Origin: an uncultured Pseudomonadota bacterium
Lineage (GTDB): Bacteria; Pseudomonadota; Alphaproteobacteria; RF32; CAG-239
Reading direction: 5' to 3'
NCBI GenBank assembly: GCA_902799835.1
Contig: CADCCF010000002.1
Span: 220,538-284,537 of the forward strand
DNA: 64,000 nt
Numbering within the stretch: the stretch's first letter is position 1; every line of letters starts with the position of its first letter. Positions 33,790 to 41,841 of this stretch are shown here, one piece after another. The position numbers were made by a program, and so were the translations under genes. The notes beneath the pieces were generated by a model. The model had not been told where the DNA came from. It was given only the letters and a program-made list of their open reading frames with translations, and did not search any database.

Positions 33790-35571
33790 TTAGAACAATT
33801 TCAACACTGCATTATTGGATTGTGCCGCCAAGGCAAGAGCGTTAACCGCCAAATTGTTGCGGGTCTGTAAAGCCAAATAATTTGCTGACTCTTCATTCAT
33901 ATCAGCTAAAACGAGGTCATCTGCACCGGTTTGCAGAACATCACACATCGCATCAGTAAAATTCATCCGCGTTTCGATTACACTTAAAGAATTACCCAAA
34001 CGACTAACCTCATCACGAATAGAAATCATTGCATTTTGTATCTCTTTGATACTTTGAGCAATATCATCTTTGGTAACCCATTCACGAGTGACGATACCGA
34101 TATTATTAGAGCTCATATCTTTACCGTTGATGGTATAACTATGGGTGCGGTCTTCATTAAACATTGTGGTCAATTTGCCACCTTTTATCAAATTCACTCC
34201 CTGATAACTGCTATCTGATATCATCTCATCAAACGAAGTTAAAGTCGTATCAAATTGCTCTTTATCATAAACTACTCGGTTTGGCTCCTCCACATCACCG
34301 CGCTCGGGTATTGCTCTCCAAGTTGACCAATCAATATCACAAGGCACTTCCGTAAAATCTCCGCTATCATGCAAAATTGAGGCTGATATATACTTACTTG
34401 AAGTTGTATTATTTTCAAAAATATAACCTTGGCTGATAAAACTTGAATTGTTATTTTGCCAGTCAATCTTCGCCCCTTCTTCTATGGTAATGCTGTTATA
34501 GGTAGTTGCATCTTTTCTTGCCTGTATACTCCAACTTTGCTTATCAGTAGTTATTTCCGCCCCGTTATGAATAGTAACACTGTTACCACTATACTGGCCA
34601 TATTCCAACCATATTCTGCCTTCCATAGCTACCTTACCATAAATATCAACCGTACTATTAGCAATAACATCAAACGCCGAATTATTACTTGCTCCTACTG
34701 TCTTTATATTAACTTCAGCATCTTCAACTATAGTCAAATTAGAATTATTCCAAACCACAATTCCATTACCATATATGCCATCGCCATTAAGATTAATTGT
34801 TCCTGATAAAATTGCTGAAGAGTTATTATCTATATGGATAGCCCCTTGAGATTGTCCTCCCACTCTGGATATGTGCGATAAATCTAAGTTATTTAATTTT
34901 ATGGCATTAGTGTAAGTGGTTATTATCAAATCACTGCAACTTCTAAAATCATGCGAATCAAAATTCAAACTTAAATCAGAAATTAACGTATTATTAGTCG
35001 TTACGATAGCTCTACTTTGCGTTCCGCTAAAATTAATCTCCGAGAATTTTTTGCTTCCCGTATAACCGGTAAAATATTCGGTTCCCACCAGTTTTTGATT
35101 GGCTTTCATAGTCAAAGTTTCATTTTCAAAATAATCAATCTTGCCATAAACGCAAATCATTTCTTTATTTGCGTTTATAGCATCTCGCAGCTCTTGTGCT
35201 GAGGTTACAACTGCACCATTCGGGCCAACCTGGGCTTCAAACCAAGCTTTTTCCGGTATGATTGCCGCCTCATAAGCATTCTGGGCAATCACCGCGGCAT
35301 TTTCCAACATTTCAGCTGATTTTTCCAATCCATGCACCGCTGCTGTGACAGTCTGTATCGACTGTCCCATCGCATCCAAGAGCATATCCAAATCACTTGC
35401 ACGGTTGGTCAAAGCTCGTGATTGATAATAAGAGTTGGCATTATCAATGGCTGAGTTCACCTTTTTGCCGGTAGAAAGCCGTACTTGAGTGGTGGACATC
35501 TGACTTGCCAACGACTTTAATGAACTCAAGTTGCTGCGCATACTGGAGGTCAAAGTTATGTTAACAGCCAT
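33790..35571 (-). CDS. Flagellin with a large inserted beta-helix-like domain
   Basis: 593 residues, about twice the size of a minimal flagellin. Residues 1-115 form the D0/D1 N-terminus (SLASQMSTTQVRLSTGKKVN, NSYYQSRALTNRASDLDMLLDAMGQSIQTV). The last ~110 residues give the matching C-terminus (IQNAMISIRDEVSRLGNSLSVIETRMNFTDAMCDVLQTGADDLVLADMNEESANYLALQTRNNLAVNALALAAQSNNAVLKLF). Between ~120 and ~400 lies an insert starting TSAQELRDAINANKEMICVYGK, then many short N-rich repeats with 'S-x-L-x-I' and 'N-S-x-I/V-T-I' rungs, the pattern of a right-handed parallel beta-helix (pectin-lyase fold). A clear ribosome-binding site (AAAGGAGG) precedes ATG. The insert would project on the filament surface; its role (adhesion, glycan binding or antigenic variation) is inference. 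Confidence 0.9.
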   Translation of the reverse strand: MAVNITLTSSMRSNLSSLKSLASQMSTTQVRLSTGKKVNSAIDNANSYYQSRALTNRASDLDMLLDAMGQSIQTVTAAVHGLEKSAEMLENAAVIAQNAYEAAIIPEKAWFEAQVGPNGAVVTSAQELRDAINANKEMICVYGKIDYFENETLTMKANQKLVGTEYFTGYTGSKKFSEINFSGTQSRAIVTTNNTLISDLSLNFDSHDFRSCSDLIITTYTNAIKLNNLDLSHISRVGGQSQGAIHIDNNSSAILSGTINLNGDGIYGNGIVVWNNSNLTIVEDAEVNIKTVGASNNSAFDVIANSTVDIYGKVAMEGRIWLEYGQYSGNSVTIHNGAEITTDKQSWSIQARKDATTYNSITIEEGAKIDWQNNNSSFISQGYIFENNTTSSKYISASILHDSGDFTEVPCDIDWSTWRAIPERGDVEEPNRVVYDKEQFDTTLTSFDEMISDSSYQGVNLIKGGKLTTMFNEDRTHSYTINGKDMSSNNIGIVTREWVTKDDIAQSIKEIQNAMISIRDEVSRLGNSLSVIETRMNFTDAMCDVLQTGADDLVLADMNEESANYLALQTRNNLAVNALALAAQSNNAVLKLF

Positions 35572-35597
35572 AACCCCCTCCTTTCAGCCGCAGCCTT

Positions 35598-35672
35598 ATG
35601 CCTTTGAGCTGTTTGCCCGCTTGGCGAACATCCCAACGCTTTTTGGTTACTTTTGGGTGCCCAAAAGTAACA
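35598..35672 (+). repeat. Dispersed repeat, copy 2 (upstream of the flagellin)
   Basis: Direct repeat of 33646-33722, containing GCCTTTGAGCTGTTTGCCCG and GGCGAACATCCCAACG, with its own hairpin GTTACTTTTG-ggtgcc-CAAAAGTAAC. Hairpin arms differ from copy 1 in a compensatory manner. Together the copies bracket the flagellin in the same orientation. Confidence 0.75.
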
Positions 35673-35725
35673 TAAACCGCTTGCAATTACATTGATTAAC
35701 TGATTGATTTTATTGAATAAATATT

Positions 35726-35735
35726 GGGGGGGGGG
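35726..35735 (-). repeat. Homopolymer G10 (C10 on the flagellin strand)
   Basis: A run of ten G, 155 bp upstream of the flagellin ATG. On the flagellin strand the run sits between TTGAGT and TATTTA, 16 bp apart, so slippage could alter promoter spacing. The element is also prone to sequencing error. Confidence 0.6.
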
Positions 35736-35747
35736 TAACACTCAAAC

Positions 35748-35835
35748 GGGTGGATTTTTGTGCTACTCGGGCGGACACACCAAAACCCATCGTATAATCA
35801 TACGATGAGCGCTTTCGTCCCATAATTGTCCACCC
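35748..35835. other. Nested-stem structure upstream of the flagellin
   Basis: Three nested stems: GGGTGGA/TCCACCC (35748-35754 with 35829-35835), GGAC/GTCC (35773-35776 with 35817-35820) and CATCGTAT-aatc-ATACGATG (35788-35807). No reading frame. It could be an RNA structure or a protein-binding or recombination site on DNA. Confidence 0.5.
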
Positions 35836-35932
35836 ACAAACTAACATTCTTGTCAGTCCTTTTTTACTAAGTTTTCGATCGATACTACAATAATTATACC
35901 ACTTTTTTAAGCCTCAAACAAGCCTAAAAAGC

Positions 35933-36002
35933 GATTCGTTTTTCAACGAGTTAGCTTGAGTCTGACTCGATTTCCTTAAGATTCTCTGAACGTTTTCGAT
36001 TC
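35933..36002. other. Cluster of five GANTC sites
   Basis: GANTC at 35933, 35958, 35964, 35980 and 35998, five within 70 bp. GANTC is the CcrM methylation site used with GcrA in alphaproteobacteria. Chance expectation is about one per 256 bp. Confidence 0.6.
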
Positions 36003-36023
36003 GAATTTTTTTTATTTTTTTGC

Positions 36024-36054
36024 ATAAAAAAACACCGCTTGTGTAAGCGGTGTT
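36024..36054 (-). terminator. Terminator of rpoZ
   Basis: On the minus strand, an aacaccgctt / aagcggtgtt stem with an acac loop is followed by a T-run. Confidence 0.85.
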
Positions 36055-36079
36055 GGAGCTAGTGATTTGATAGTTGAGG

Positions 36080-36565
36080 TTATTCTTCGAAATCGTCACC
36101 ATCAAAAGATTCATCACCGAAAGATTCATCATCCATACCGGCATCAAAATCTGTATCGTCGCCACCTTCAATGTCTTCATTATCATCCATGGCAGACATA
36201 TCTTCATCACCGGAGTGAATTTGCATGGCATCACTGATTTCATCTTGAGAAATTAAACCGCTGAATTGTTCATCCAACTCAGATAATTCGCGTTCAGCAG
36301 CCATAATTTCCAACTCTTCCTCTTCCGGTTCCTCAACATCAACAAATTTTTGCAATCCCATAACTAATGAATGTTGCAATTCTTCAATATTAACCGTACC
36401 TTCAGCGATTTCGCGCAAAGCAACAACTGCATTTTTATCGTTATCACGATTAACAGTCAGAGCTGAACCGGCCGAAATATCTTTAGCGCGTTGTGCCGCA
36501 ACCATCAATAATTCATAACGATTAGGGATTTTATCAATACAATCTTCAACAGTAACACGAGCCAT
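36080..36565 (-). CDS. rpoZ: RNA polymerase omega subunit with a long acidic tail
   Basis: 161 residues. The first ~65 match RpoZ ([56 protein letters not shown]). Omega subunits are usually 80-130 residues; here about 90 more follow, almost entirely acidic ([27 protein letters not shown]), with roughly twice as many D/E as other charged residues. Omega assists polymerase assembly and (with ppGpp) regulation; the acidic tail might compete for DNA or bind basic proteins. Monocistronic, with its own terminator. Confidence 0.92.
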   Translation of the reverse strand: MARVTVEDCIDKIPNRYELLMVAAQRAKDISAGSALTVNRDNDKNAVVALREIAEGTVNIEELQHSLVMGLQKFVDVEEPEEEELEIMAAERELSELDEQFSGLISQDEISDAMQIHSGDEDMSAMDDNEDIEGGDDTDFDAGMDDESFGDESFDGDDFEE

Positions 36566-36688
36566 TTTATTATTCCTTATATATTAAAAAAGAATCCGTT
36601 TTTTCAAATTCAACACATCTATAAAACAAAAAAGTTTTTAAATGCAAGAAAAAAATGAATTTATTATGCAATATCAATAAGATAAATT

Positions 36689-37930
36689 TTAATCAAAAAA
36701 CATGGGATGACCCAAAATTTCAAAATTGCGATTCTTTATTTTTTTATCCAACTCAACCCTGTTTTTTCGCACTGCCAAAACATCACGCAATGGAGCTTGA
36801 TAAGCTTTGATAACTGCCTGCATGGTTGCTAATATGTGGTTGCGTGACTGTGGCGAAAAGCGATTGTACAATCCGTCATAAACTCCGCGCTGAAACAAAC
36901 GTATATTTTGCATCATGCCATAAGTAATGTGTGAAAGGCGATAGGCATGTACAACCTTATCACAACTGTAGGCCCACTCATTGAGGGTAAAACCATGAGG
37001 AGCCACCAAGGCCGCCAGTTCGGATTCGCGCCCCAAAATTCTGGCCTTTTGCACCAGTCTGGCGCAAGGGTTTACCATGTTGCGAATTTCGCTGTGGGCA
37101 TAGCGTCCCACCTCATCTTCCTGCTCATACATGGTGAGCAAAGTGCCTATGCGATAAATTTGGTACTCGTTTTCCGGTTTTTTCAGCCAATCTTCTACCT
37201 TATCCAGTGATACAATAACTGCTTTAACATCAGCCGAAGTCAGCACAGTGTTGGCATTGGGAAAAATTGTACGCAAATCGTCTCTGCCTTTAGTAGATGG
37301 TGCTTTGTAGCCCGGCATATATTCATTCATCGGTACAATTTTTTTTATAAAGGCATAAAATTGCGGATTGTACCTGATTTTGGGGTGATAAGGTGGTAAT
37401 TTAGGCTCTTCGCTGTTGTCCTCATATCCCGGCCAAGCTTCCGGCATCAAAATAAAATACAAGCTCGGTGACAAGAACTCCAAATTTTCAATATCTTTAA
37501 CTTCTTCGGCAATGCGAGTGGGAAATTTGTTTTTGGTTTCTTTAATCCCCGGCATGTTCAAAATTTTTTCCGACATTCCCGGAACCGTAAATAACTGCGG
37601 ACCGATATATTGATAATAGATGGGCGCAAATTGCTTGATAGCATCTATCATAATATCTTCATCAAATGATTTTAAGCGTTTTTCCTGATGTCCGTATGAG
37701 GCAATAATTTGAGCAAATCCGCTGTCAAAATCACCGATAAGATCAAAGGGACTGTCAAAATTGCGATTATAATCACTGTGTTTGTCAAGCATGCCTTCCA
37801 ACTCTTCTTGGCTCGGCAACGGATCATTTTCCAAATCTATTTCATAGAATTTGGCAAACACCGAATTTCCGGCATAAGCCGGTGCAATCGATAAGATTAA
37901 AGCAACAATGATAATTAACCCAAACCTCAA
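36689..37930 (-). CDS. Periplasmic protein of unknown function
   Basis: 413 residues from a TTG, with AGGG about 11 nt upstream. An N-terminal signal peptide (about 1-20, cut after PAYA) leads to a helical, Y/M/P-rich protein with several cysteine-containing segments (NPCARLV, AYSCDKVV). No motif I know. It is conserved in style with alphaproteobacterial hypothetical periplasmic proteins (an 'L-x-P-x-P-S-Q-E-E-L' start). It stands alone between rpoZ and the divergent gcrA. Confidence 0.75.
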   Translation of the reverse strand: MRFGLIIIVALILSIAPAYAGNSVFAKFYEIDLENDPLPSQEELEGMLDKHSDYNRNFDSPFDLIGDFDSGFAQIIASYGHQEKRLKSFDEDIMIDAIKQFAPIYYQYIGPQLFTVPGMSEKILNMPGIKETKNKFPTRIAEEVKDIENLEFLSPSLYFILMPEAWPGYEDNSEEPKLPPYHPKIRYNPQFYAFIKKIVPMNEYMPGYKAPSTKGRDDLRTIFPNANTVLTSADVKAVIVSLDKVEDWLKKPENEYQIYRIGTLLTMYEQEDEVGRYAHSEIRNMVNPCARLVQKARILGRESELAALVAPHGFTLNEWAYSCDKVVHAYRLSHITYGMMQNIRLFQRGVYDGLYNRFSPQSRNHILATMQAVIKAYQAPLRDVLAVRKNRVELDKKIKNRNFEILGHPMFFD

Positions 37931-38089
37931 AATCGCAATCCCTATCTAAACTATAATTCACCCTGATATAATAACTACAATTTTATAAAAAGAAACGAAT
38001 AAAATAAATTATTTGCAAAATAAGGCTGGACATAGCAAAATTATTGCCATATCATAACAGAACAGGTTTATAAGAATAGGAGATATATC

Positions 38090-38698
38090 ATGGCTTGGAC
38101 TGATGAAATGGTTGAACAATTGAAAGAATTGTGGTCGCAAGGTGTTACTACCGGTGAAATCGGCAAACGCCTTGGTATATCCAAGAACTCCATCGTCGGA
38201 AAAGTCCATCGTCTAGGTTTGGAAGGTCGTCCTTCCCCCATCAAGAAAACCGGTGAAGAAAACACTCCACGTACGACCAAAAAATCCCCTAAAAAGTCTG
38301 ATAAAAAAACAGAAGTCTCATCGACCAAAACTGAGGCTCCCAAAGAAGCCAAAAATACCAAAGCTCCCAAGCCTGAAAAAACGAAGACTGTCGAAAAAGC
38401 CAAACCTGAAGATAAAAAAGCAGCTCCTGTCGCACCGGTCAAGTCTGAACCTGTCAAAACATCTGCTCAAATTGAAGAAGACGATATCAAATTAATTAAG
38501 TCGTTGGATGTCAAGGTTGACAGAGACTATCAAAAAGAAAATATTTCATTGACTGAATTGGATAATCACACTTGTCGTTGGCCGCTGGGTGATCCTAAGG
38601 ATCCCGATTTTCATTTCTGCGGTCGCAAGGTCAAAACCGGACAAACTTATTGTGAGGAACACTCAGCCGTAGCCTATGTCAAACCGGTTCGCCGTTGA
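38090..38698 (+). CDS. gcrA: GcrA cell-cycle regulator
   Basis: 202 residues. Residues 1-48 (MAWTDEMVEQLKELWSQGVTTGEIGKRLGISKNSIVGKVHRLGL) are the GcrA DNA-binding domain; a K/P/A linker of about 90 residues follows and the C-terminal domain carries HTCRWPLGDPKDPDFHFCGRKVKTGQTYCEEH. GcrA works with sigma-70 at promoters with GANTC sites methylated by CcrM and controls cell-cycle genes in alphaproteobacteria; no ccrM gene is in this window. AGGAGA lies upstream of the ATG. The K-rich linker is longer than in Caulobacter GcrA. Confidence 0.95.
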   Translation: MAWTDEMVEQLKELWSQGVTTGEIGKRLGISKNSIVGKVHRLGLEGRPSPIKKTGEENTPRTTKKSPKKSDKKTEVSSTKTEAPKEAKNTKAPKPEKTKTVEKAKPEDKKAAPVAPVKSEPVKTSAQIEEDDIKLIKSLDVKVDRDYQKENISLTELDNHTCRWPLGDPKDPDFHFCGRKVKTGQTYCEEHSAVAYVKPVRR

Positions 38699-38804
38699 TA
38701 ATTTAGCCTGATATATTCAAATTATATACAGAGGTTTTATTGTTTTATCTCAGATAAAGCCTATATCTCCATTTTGAAAATAATCTTTTGCAAGGAGTTT
38801 CAAA

Positions 38805-39116
38805 ATGAAGAGAGTAGCAAAAACCAAAGAAAACTTGAAAAAATGCCGTTGTTCGGATTGTCCATCTTATACCTTAGGGTGCAAATTGAAAAATTATCCG
38901 CTCAATTTTGTTCGTATGATTGATGGTCTGGATAATTTGGAACATTTTGAAGGAATGTTTTGTGCCTATGGAGCCAGCACCTGCATCGCGGAAGATAAGG
39001 GGTGTTTGTGTGAAGATTGCGCAGTTTTTCATGAAAATGCGCTCAATCGCGCCGAATATTGTTTACCAACACAAAAAAATTCTGCTCGTTGTCAAGGCGC
39101 TCAATGCCAAGCATGA
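38805..39116 (+). CDS. Cysteine-rich DUF2769-like protein
   Basis: 103 residues with ten or so cysteines in pairs (CRCSDCPSYTLGC, FCAYGASTC, GCLCEDCAVFH, CQGAQC), a pattern typical of a small metal- or iron-sulphur-binding protein such as DUF2769. No signal peptide. AAGGAG precedes the ATG by 8 nt. It is followed closely by a gene for a helical protein and may be cotranscribed with it. Confidence 0.75.
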   Translation: MKRVAKTKENLKKCRCSDCPSYTLGCKLKNYPLNFVRMIDGLDNLEHFEGMFCAYGASTCIAEDKGCLCEDCAVFHENALNRAEYCLPTQKNSARCQGAQCQA

Positions 39117-39135
39117 GTTTTCTAAAAGGTGTATT

Positions 39136-39594
39136 ATGCCCAAAGATATAGTTGAAGCCTATGCCCTCGCTGTAAAAGCTCGTGAAAGTTGTACTCGTAA
39201 AGCTTTTGAAACGGTAGTTGATTTTTGTGAAAACGACCTTAAATGCTCTGCAGATGTCTCACAAAAACGCAACACCTTATTATTGTGGAGCTATGACCGC
39301 TTGGCGCAATCATTTGTGCGCACCGGTAATTATGGTTCGGCCTATGATTTGTGGAATAAAGCTTTGCCGCTTGCTCCATCAAATGAAATAAAGCTCAAAT
39401 TAGGTATGCAGATGATGGAAGCCGCTGATAAGGGTTTTGCCAATATGCGCGAAAAGGCCTCTCGGATTGTGGAAACAGCTTCGGTTTTGCAAAAAGTTTA
39501 TCGCGATAACAAAGATTATGCCAATGCAACAAAAATGCAAAAGTTGATAGATAACGCTTCAGCCTTGTTAATTCAATCAAAAGTCAAAAATTAA
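39136..39594 (+). CDS. Small helical (TPR-like) protein
   Basis: 152 residues from the ATG at 39136, which follows AAGG; a longer frame (from 38920) runs through the previous gene and is not used. All-helical with a TPR-like pattern (LLWSYDRLAQSFVRTGNYGSAYDLWNKALPLAP). No signal peptide. It probably pairs with the upstream cysteine-rich protein. Its 3' end overlaps the convergent U32-peptidase gene by 4 nt. Function unknown. Confidence 0.7.
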   Translation: MPKDIVEAYALAVKARESCTRKAFETVVDFCENDLKCSADVSQKRNTLLLWSYDRLAQSFVRTGNYGSAYDLWNKALPLAPSNEIKLKLGMQMMEAADKGFANMREKASRIVETASVLQKVYRDNKDYANATKMQKLIDNASALLIQSKVKN

Positions 39595-40988
39595 TCAGAG
39601 CACAATTGCTCAAATTCATGTTGTTTGTTGTGAAGCATTTCACCTTGTTCGCCACTTAACGGCTGAAATTTTCGCGCAATCACATATTGCGGTAACAATT
39701 TTTTTACTTCATTTATCGGGCGTGCCCAAACACTCGGTTTTAGGCGAATGGCTTTTCCTTCACCGGCCGAAACTTTTGGTGTGATTTCACCACTGTAAGC
39801 ATCTTCAAATTCAGACAGCTTAAGTTTGATAACTTCCAAGCTGTCCGGAATCAAAAATTCAAATTCCTCATCTTGATTGATGTAATTGCGAATTTCAAAT
39901 ATGGCATCATCGCCATCCCACTTTATTATTGAGCCGGCAAACAGCCAATCACCCAAAGTTCGGGTATATTCATAGTTTTGACTGATGTTGGTCAATTTGC
40001 CATTATGAAAACCGAGGCAATAACCGCGATTCTGTAAAGTATCTAACTCCGGCATATATTTTTGATAGTTCCAATTTTCTTTATTATCATACCAGTCATC
40101 AATAGCTTTGCGATAAGCACGCGCAACCACTCCGGCATAATATTCGGTTTTGTTGCGCCCTTCAACTTTTAGTGAATCAAGTCCGATTGACAATAAATCA
40201 GGTAATTTGGGCATAAGGCACATATCTTTGGAGTTAAGCATATAACCGCCATGATCGTCCTCAACCACTTCGTAATACTCGCCGGGGCGAAAATCTTCTT
40301 CCAGTAAAAATTCAAAAGCATCTTTGTTGTTTTCATCAATAACTATTTCTTTAATTGAACCGTCTTTCAGGCGTAAATGAAGTTTATAATGCCAACGACA
40401 ACAATGAGCACATTTTCCTTGGTTAGCTGAGCGATCGGCCAGATAGTTGGAAATCAGGCATCTGCCGGAATAAGACATGCACATTGCGCCATGCATAAAG
40501 GTTTCTAACAATATATCGGGACATTTTTGACGAATTTCCTTTACTTCTTCAAAAGTTACTTCACGTCCCAAAACGCACAATTTAGCTCCCATTGATTGCC
40601 AAAACTTTACGGATGCCCAAGAACATATATTAGCTTGAGTTGATACAAATAAATTGAGCTCCGGAGCATTTTCTTTAACATATTGGAATACACCGGGATC
40701 GGCAATCAAAACCCCGTCAGGGTGAAGCTCGCGTAAAGTCGCAACAAAAGAGGGCAGTTTTTCGACATCGCGATTATGCATAAACAAATTAAGGGTAAGA
40801 TAAATTTTTTTGCCTTTAGCGTGCACAAAATCAATTCCTTCGCGCAAATCTTCAATTGAAAATTTTGACTGTGCGCGCAAACACATATCGGGAGTTCCGG
40901 CATAAACCGCATCGGCTCCGTATAAAATAGCAGTTTTTAATTTTACTAATGATCCTGCCGGCAGTAAAAGCTCAGCTCTATCAAGCAT
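39591..40988 (-). CDS. U32-peptidase-family protein, TrhP (YegQ) type
   Basis: 465 residues, end to end like E. coli YegQ/TrhP: ELLLPAGSLVKLKTAILYGADAVYAG, STQANICSWASVKFWQSMGAKLCVLGREV, FMHGAMCMSYSGRCLISNYLADRSANQGKCAHCCRWHY and SLKVEGRNKTEYYAGVVARAYRKAIDDW. The four cysteines of the iron-sulphur site (C-x-x-C-type, GRC and GKC..CC) are present. TrhP acts in prephenate-dependent hydroxylation of tRNA uridine-34, the first step to 5-carboxymethoxyuridine. The gene precedes a DUF3108-type periplasmic protein by 3 nt (same strand), so they are likely co-transcribed. Confidence 0.88.
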   Translation of the reverse strand: MLDRAELLLPAGSLVKLKTAILYGADAVYAGTPDMCLRAQSKFSIEDLREGIDFVHAKGKKIYLTLNLFMHNRDVEKLPSFVATLRELHPDGVLIADPGVFQYVKENAPELNLFVSTQANICSWASVKFWQSMGAKLCVLGREVTFEEVKEIRQKCPDILLETFMHGAMCMSYSGRCLISNYLADRSANQGKCAHCCRWHYKLHLRLKDGSIKEIVIDENNKDAFEFLLEEDFRPGEYYEVVEDDHGGYMLNSKDMCLMPKLPDLLSIGLDSLKVEGRNKTEYYAGVVARAYRKAIDDWYDNKENWNYQKYMPELDTLQNRGYCLGFHNGKLTNISQNYEYTRTLGDWLFAGSIIKWDGDDAIFEIRNYINQDEEFEFLIPDSLEVIKLKLSEFEDAYSGEITPKVSAGEGKAIRLKPSVWARPINEVKKLLPQYVIARKFQPLSGEQGEMLHNKQHEFEQLCSD

Positions 40989-40991
40989 ATC

Positions 40992-41771
40992 CTAATCCTC
41001 AATGTTTATATCCGTAACATAGGCATTCAATTCACCTAAAGGGGTGCCTTTAATTTTTACGCGCGCAATAAACGGGCGCATGCTTGTTTTATCACGCATA
41101 ATCCAAAAATCAATAGGTTTGTTTGAGGCAAATTCCCATAAGGTGTCATCGTCATCGGATAAAACTTTTTTGATATGCATAGAGCAAAGATTCGCTTCAC
41201 CTTCCAAAGGCGAAATTTCGTTTTTGGTCAGGTTATCTGTGCCCAAGTCAACTACTTCCACGTCAAATCGTCTTTTTCCGTCATACACGGCCATATTTGA
41301 GGCACAAAAACCCATCTGATTATATTGATAAGCTATTTTCATCAAAACGGTTTGCAAATCAAAAGTATCAGCCGGAGTTGGCGATGGGGTAAAATTGCGC
41401 GTCTTTTTCTTGCCGTTGGTAACAACTATTTGCGATTGCGGAATTCCATTATCGTCAAAAATTACTTGTTTGCTGCGCACCTTAAAACGCGAGCGCGAAA
41501 CATATTGATAGTCGCGGGTTGTCATTTGATCTTTTTTTAAGATCCCGGAGGTATCATATTGGGCCATAAAGGGATAAAGAGTATTAAAAAAGCCGTTAGT
41601 TGCAATATTTGACCTGATGCCGTAATCATTGTCATTCAATCTGTATGTAAATTTTACCTTTGCCGCATCAAATGCCCCGATTTGTACCAAAAATTCGTGC
41701 TCGACACTAAAAGCTGAAGCTTCAGTGGCATAAAATAATACAAAAGCCAAAAAAAAGTTTTTCAAATGCAT
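40992..41771 (-). CDS. DUF3108-type periplasmic protein
   Basis: 259 residues with a signal peptide (1-20, cut after ASA). The mature part follows the DUF3108 strand pattern: VQIGAFDAAKVKFTYRLND near the start and FIARVKIKGTPLGELNAYVT near the end. Family members are periplasmic and of unknown role, often near envelope-biogenesis genes. It is the first gene of the pair with the TrhP-like gene, divergent from ddl; the 70-bp gap must hold both promoters. Confidence 0.8.
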   Translation of the reverse strand: MHLKNFFLAFVLFYATEASAFSVEHEFLVQIGAFDAAKVKFTYRLNDNDYGIRSNIATNGFFNTLYPFMAQYDTSGILKKDQMTTRDYQYVSRSRFKVRSKQVIFDDNGIPQSQIVVTNGKKKTRNFTPSPTPADTFDLQTVLMKIAYQYNQMGFCASNMAVYDGKRRFDVEVVDLGTDNLTKNEISPLEGEANLCSMHIKKVLSDDDDTLWEFASNKPIDFWIMRDKTSMRPFIARVKIKGTPLGELNAYVTDINIED

Positions 41772-41841
41772 AGTTTTATTCTTTCGTTAAGATTTGCGAT
41801 ATATTATTAATTCAAAATTGTAACTTAAAAGGGTTAATAAA

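Noticed and set aside
35572..35740. Sigma-54 or CtrA site for the flagellin
   Set aside because: Neither TGGC-N9-TTGC nor TTAA-N7-TTAA is found; only near matches.
38920..39135. N-terminal extension of the TPR-like protein through the cysteine-rich gene
   Set aside because: It would read the previous gene in another frame; the ATG at 39136 has its own ribosome-binding site.
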